A stretch of DNA of 7,077 nt from Myxococcales bacterium. GTDB lineage: Bacteria > Myxococcota_A > Polyangia > Palsa-1104. Positions within the stretch are counted from its first letter, which is position 1; each line of letters opens with the position of its first letter. The stretch is from NCBI GenBank assembly GCA_023248835.1, contig JAHFDU010000212.1, positions 1 to 7,077 of the forward strand, written 5' to 3'. Positions 5,275 through 7,077 of this stretch are shown piece by piece. A program made the position numbers and the translations under genes. The notes under the pieces were generated by a model that saw nothing but the letters and a program-made list of their open reading frames with translations, was not told the origin of the DNA and did not search any database.

Positions 5275-6549
5275 CTAAAAGGGGTCTTTGAGCCCCTTGT
5301 ACTTCTCCTTGCGTGGACGCGCTGCGGGATGGTGCTTACTGGGTTGATGCGTCGGTTTTGGCTCGGGTCGAACGCTCGACTCCGCCGCAGGATGGCTCGG
5401 TTTGGCGGCCGGAGCGGATTTGGGTGCAATCTTGGATGCAGCCTTGGGCGCTATTTTGGCTGGCGCGGTGCCCAGATTTCGCTGCCGCACCAGCGCGATC
5501 GCCAGCGCGATGGCCACCGTTGCTGCCACCACGGCGAAGGCCAAGCGCAGCGGCTGTACCGATCGCGGCAGCGTCCAGCTGCCCACGCGCTTGCGACGGC
5601 CGCTGCCGCGCAGCGCTTCGAGCGCCCGGGCGAAGTCGGCCATGTTGGCAAAGCGATCGGCGGGATTTTTTTCCAGCGCGCGCAAGATGGTCAGCTCGGT
5701 CTCTTTGGAAAGTGCAAGATCGGGGCGGCGGGCGCGCGGTGGCTCGGGTGCATCGTAGACCTGACCGCGCAAGGTTTCGGCCGGCTTGGCACCGCGAAAC
5801 GGCACCTTCCCGGTCACCATTTCGTACAGGATGCAGCCGAGGGCGTAGACGTCGACGCGGTGATCGCTTGGCTCACCGGTGGCCTGTTCGGGAGAAAGAT
5901 ATTCCGGGGTTCCCAGAACCACCCCAGCGACGGTCAGCTTTTTCTGCAAATCCAAGTCTTTGGCGATGCCAAAGTCGACGATTTTTACCGCTTCGGATCC
6001 GTCGCCGCGCGGCAGCACAAAAATATTTTCCGGCTTGAGATCGCGGTGCACGATGTTTTTCTGGTGTGCCGCGCTGAGCGCGCGCGCCATTTCGAGCGCG
6101 ATGCGGACGGCGCGCGACTCCTCGAGCGCACCCTTGGCGAGCAGCCGCGCCAGGGTCGGGCCGTCGAGAAACTCCATAACGAAGTAGGGTGAGCTGTCGT
6201 TGAGGCGGCCAAAGTCGGTGATGTCGACGATTCCAGAGTGGCCGATGCGGGAAGCCGCCTTGGCTTCGCGCAAGAAACGCTCTGCCGACACCAGATCGCT
6301 TCCCGCCTCTTTGCGCAACACCTTGACCGCCACCCGCTTGTCGATGACGGTGTGGCAGGCACGGTAGACACGGCCCATGCCGCCCTGGCCGAGCAGCGTC
6401 TCGACTCGATAGCGACCGTCAATGATGGTGCCAAGCAGTGGGTCAAACACCTGTTTGCTGGTGTAGGGCTCTTCCAGCGGCGCCCCATCGCGCGGACAGA
6501 ACTTGACCGTGTCGTCATAGCGCGCACTACAGGCGTGACATCGCTTCAC
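5275..6549 (-). CDS. Membrane-anchored Ser/Thr protein kinase with N-terminal zinc ribbon
   Basis: Eukaryotic-like (Hanks-type) kinase of 424 residues. A zinc-ribbon-like N-terminus has C4, C7 and C18 in CHAC...CPRDG (4-22). The catalytic domain (about 47-313) has Gly loop GQGGMGRVY (54-62), VAVK Lys76, a likely alpha-C Glu95, catalytic loop HRDLKPEN (168-175), DFG 192-194 and GTPEYLSPEQ (213-222), so all active-site residues are present. One membrane helix lies at about 335-354, preceded by Arg-rich sequence. It is followed by a Pro/Lys/Ala-rich tail, including KIAPKAASKIAPKSAP, that is likely disordered and outside the inner membrane. The cytoplasmic kinase, single helix and exposed tail suggest signalling across the membrane; substrates are unknown. 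The start is GTG at 6549, supported by the zinc-ribbon motif at the very N-terminus and a promoter 7 nt before it. This architecture is typical of Myxococcota. Confidence 0.95.
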   Translation of the reverse strand: MKRCHACSARYDDTVKFCPRDGAPLEEPYTSKQVFDPLLGTIIDGRYRVETLLGQGGMGRVYRACHTVIDKRVAVKVLRKEAGSDLVSAERFLREAKAASRIGHSGIVDITDFGRLNDSSPYFVMEFLDGPTLARLLAKGALEESRAVRIALEMARALSAAHQKNIVHRDLKPENIFVLPRGDGSEAVKIVDFGIAKDLDLQKKLTVAGVVLGTPEYLSPEQATGEPSDHRVDVYALGCILYEMVTGKVPFRGAKPAETLRGQVYDAPEPPRARRPDLALSKETELTILRALEKNPADRFANMADFARALEALRGSGRRKRVGSWTLPRSVQPLRLAFAVVAATVAIALAIALVRQRNLGTAPAKIAPKAASKIAPKSAPAAKPSHPAAESSVRPEPKPTHQPSKHHPAARPRKEKYKGLKDPF

Positions 6550-6556
6550 CTAGCCA

Positions 6557-6565
6557 ATGCTACCA
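6557..6565 (-). promoter_or_regulatory. Extended -10 of the kinase gene, predicted leaderless
   Basis: On the minus strand TGGTAGCAT (6565-6557) is an extended -10 element (TGn + TAGCAT). Its end is 7 nt before the GTG at 6549 and there is no purine-rich ribosome site in between (the spacer is TGGCTAG). No clear -35 box was seen in the GC-rich sequence upstream. Confidence 0.5.
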
Positions 6566-6601
6566 CAAGGCCAGCCGGCGACGGGCGGGCCGCTCGTTCT
6601 G

Positions 6602-6610
6602 TGCTAAAGA
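6602..6610 (+). promoter_or_regulatory. Extended -10-like element of tilS, predicted leaderless
   Basis: TGCTAAAGA (6602-6610) has the TGn and TAAA parts of an extended -10, though the last base is A instead of the conserved T. The ATG of tilS at 6617 follows after 6 nt (GACGGA). GGA in that spacer is too close to the ATG to be a normal Shine-Dalgarno site. This element and the kinase -10 lie back to back in a 67-bp divergent gap. Confidence 0.45.
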
Positions 6611-6616
6611 GACGGA

Positions 6617-7077
6617 ATGGACTCGGTGTCACAGCTCCAAGCGGTGGTGAAAAAGACCATCGAGAAAGAGGCGCTGCGGCCGCCCAGTGGCGTGCTGCTG
6701 GTGGCCTGTTCGGGCGGGCCCGATTCGCGGGTGCTGCTCGATGTACTGATGGAGCTTTCGGCGCCGCTGTCGCTCACGCTGCATGTCGCTGCGGTCGATC
6801 ACCAGCTGCGTGCCGAGGCGGCTGCCGAGGCCGAACGGGTGGTGGCGGAGGCGGCCGCTCTTGGGCTGCCGGCCGCGGTGCTGACGGTCACGGTTGCCGG
6901 CCGCTCGATGGCGGCGGCGCGCGAGGCGCGCTACCGCGCTCTATATCGCCATGCCGACGCGACGGGCTGCGGAGCGGTGGCAGTGGGACACCATGCGGGT
7001 GACCAGGCCGAGACGCTGCTCGATCGACTGATTCGCGGCGCCGGCACCGCTGCGCTGGGTGGGATGGCGCCTCGGCG
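6617..7077 (+). CDS. tilS: tRNA(Ile)-lysidine synthase, N-terminal part (cut by window end)
   Basis: PP-loop ATPase that ligates lysine to C34 of the AUA-decoding tRNA-Ile, changing its charging from Met to Ile; it is an essential cytoplasmic enzyme. The visible 153 codons show the N-terminal N-type ATP-pyrophosphatase domain. The PP-loop is SGGPDS (32-37), followed by VDHQLR (60-65), the AREARYRAL motif (101-109), and GHHAGDQAETLLDRLIRGAG (124-143), the family's lysidine-synthase signature. The usual HHxDDQ is HHAGDQ here, with the second Asp kept. About 300 more residues are expected beyond the window. The start at ATG 6617 gives a normal N-terminus and matches the promoter position. The other long frame over this region (6238-7002) is a shadow. 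Confidence 0.95.
   Translation, partial: MDSVSQLQAVVKKTIEKEALRPPSGVLLVACSGGPDSRVLLDVLMELSAPLSLTLHVAAVDHQLRAEAAAEAERVVAEAAALGLPAAVLTVTVAGRSMAAAREARYRALYRHADATGCGAVAVGHHAGDQAETLLDRLIRGAGTAALGGMAPR

Noticed and set aside
5011..6192. Long plus-strand frame of 393 codons
   Set aside because: It is antisense to the kinase over most of its length. The kinase carries every catalytic motif, while this frame has no recognisable domain and its composition is that of a high-GC mirror frame.
6238..7002. Plus-strand frame of 254 codons over the kinase start and tilS
   Set aside because: It is out of frame with the TilS PP-loop and signature motifs, is Gly/Arg-rich, and overlaps the kinase N-terminus antisense.

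Overview
The window looks like a chromosomal segment of a high-GC, Gram-negative soil or aquatic bacterium. It is most like a member of the Myxococcota (former Deltaproteobacteria). The pointers are a eukaryotic-like Ser/Thr kinase with an N-terminal zinc ribbon and a single membrane anchor, a DGxxW repeat-propeller protein of a kind common in that group, and GC-rich codon use in the kinase and tilS. The assignment is an inference from gene style, not from a marker gene.

Layout. (1) 1-530: 3' part of a secreted-type repeat (beta-propeller) protein. (2) 531-992: no convincing gene; it holds a pair of inverted heptamer arrays (792-934). (3) 993-1107: the last 37 codons of a minus-strand gene, cut off at the left end of an insertion sequence. 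(4) 1108-3803: a complete-looking IS21-family element of 2696 bp, with istA and istB overlapping by ATGA, matching TGTTG/CAACA termini, a five-site repeat array at the left end and two sites at the right end. No target duplication is visible. (5) 3804-4074: short non-coding stretch ending in a promoter. (6) 4075-4874: a two-gene, ATGA-overlapping toxin-antitoxin-like operon, made of a 63-residue charged helical protein and a zeta-toxin-like P-loop kinase. (7) 4875-5274: mostly non-coding, except for a 53-codon coding-looking stretch in frame behind the kinase stop. (8) 5275-6549, minus strand: the Ser/Thr kinase. (9) 6617-7077, plus strand: the N-terminal part of tilS (tRNA-Ile lysidine synthase), divergent from the kinase.

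The strongest pattern not explained by ordinary annotation is that three unrelated genes (antitoxin, kinase, tilS) share one start architecture. Each has an extended -10 box of the form TGnTA with the start codon only 6-7 nt after its end and no usable Shine-Dalgarno site. This predicts leaderless mRNAs. The transposon genes instead use ordinary Shine-Dalgarno sites. No large novel defence or biosynthetic system is visible; the toxin-antitoxin-like pair is the most system-like item.
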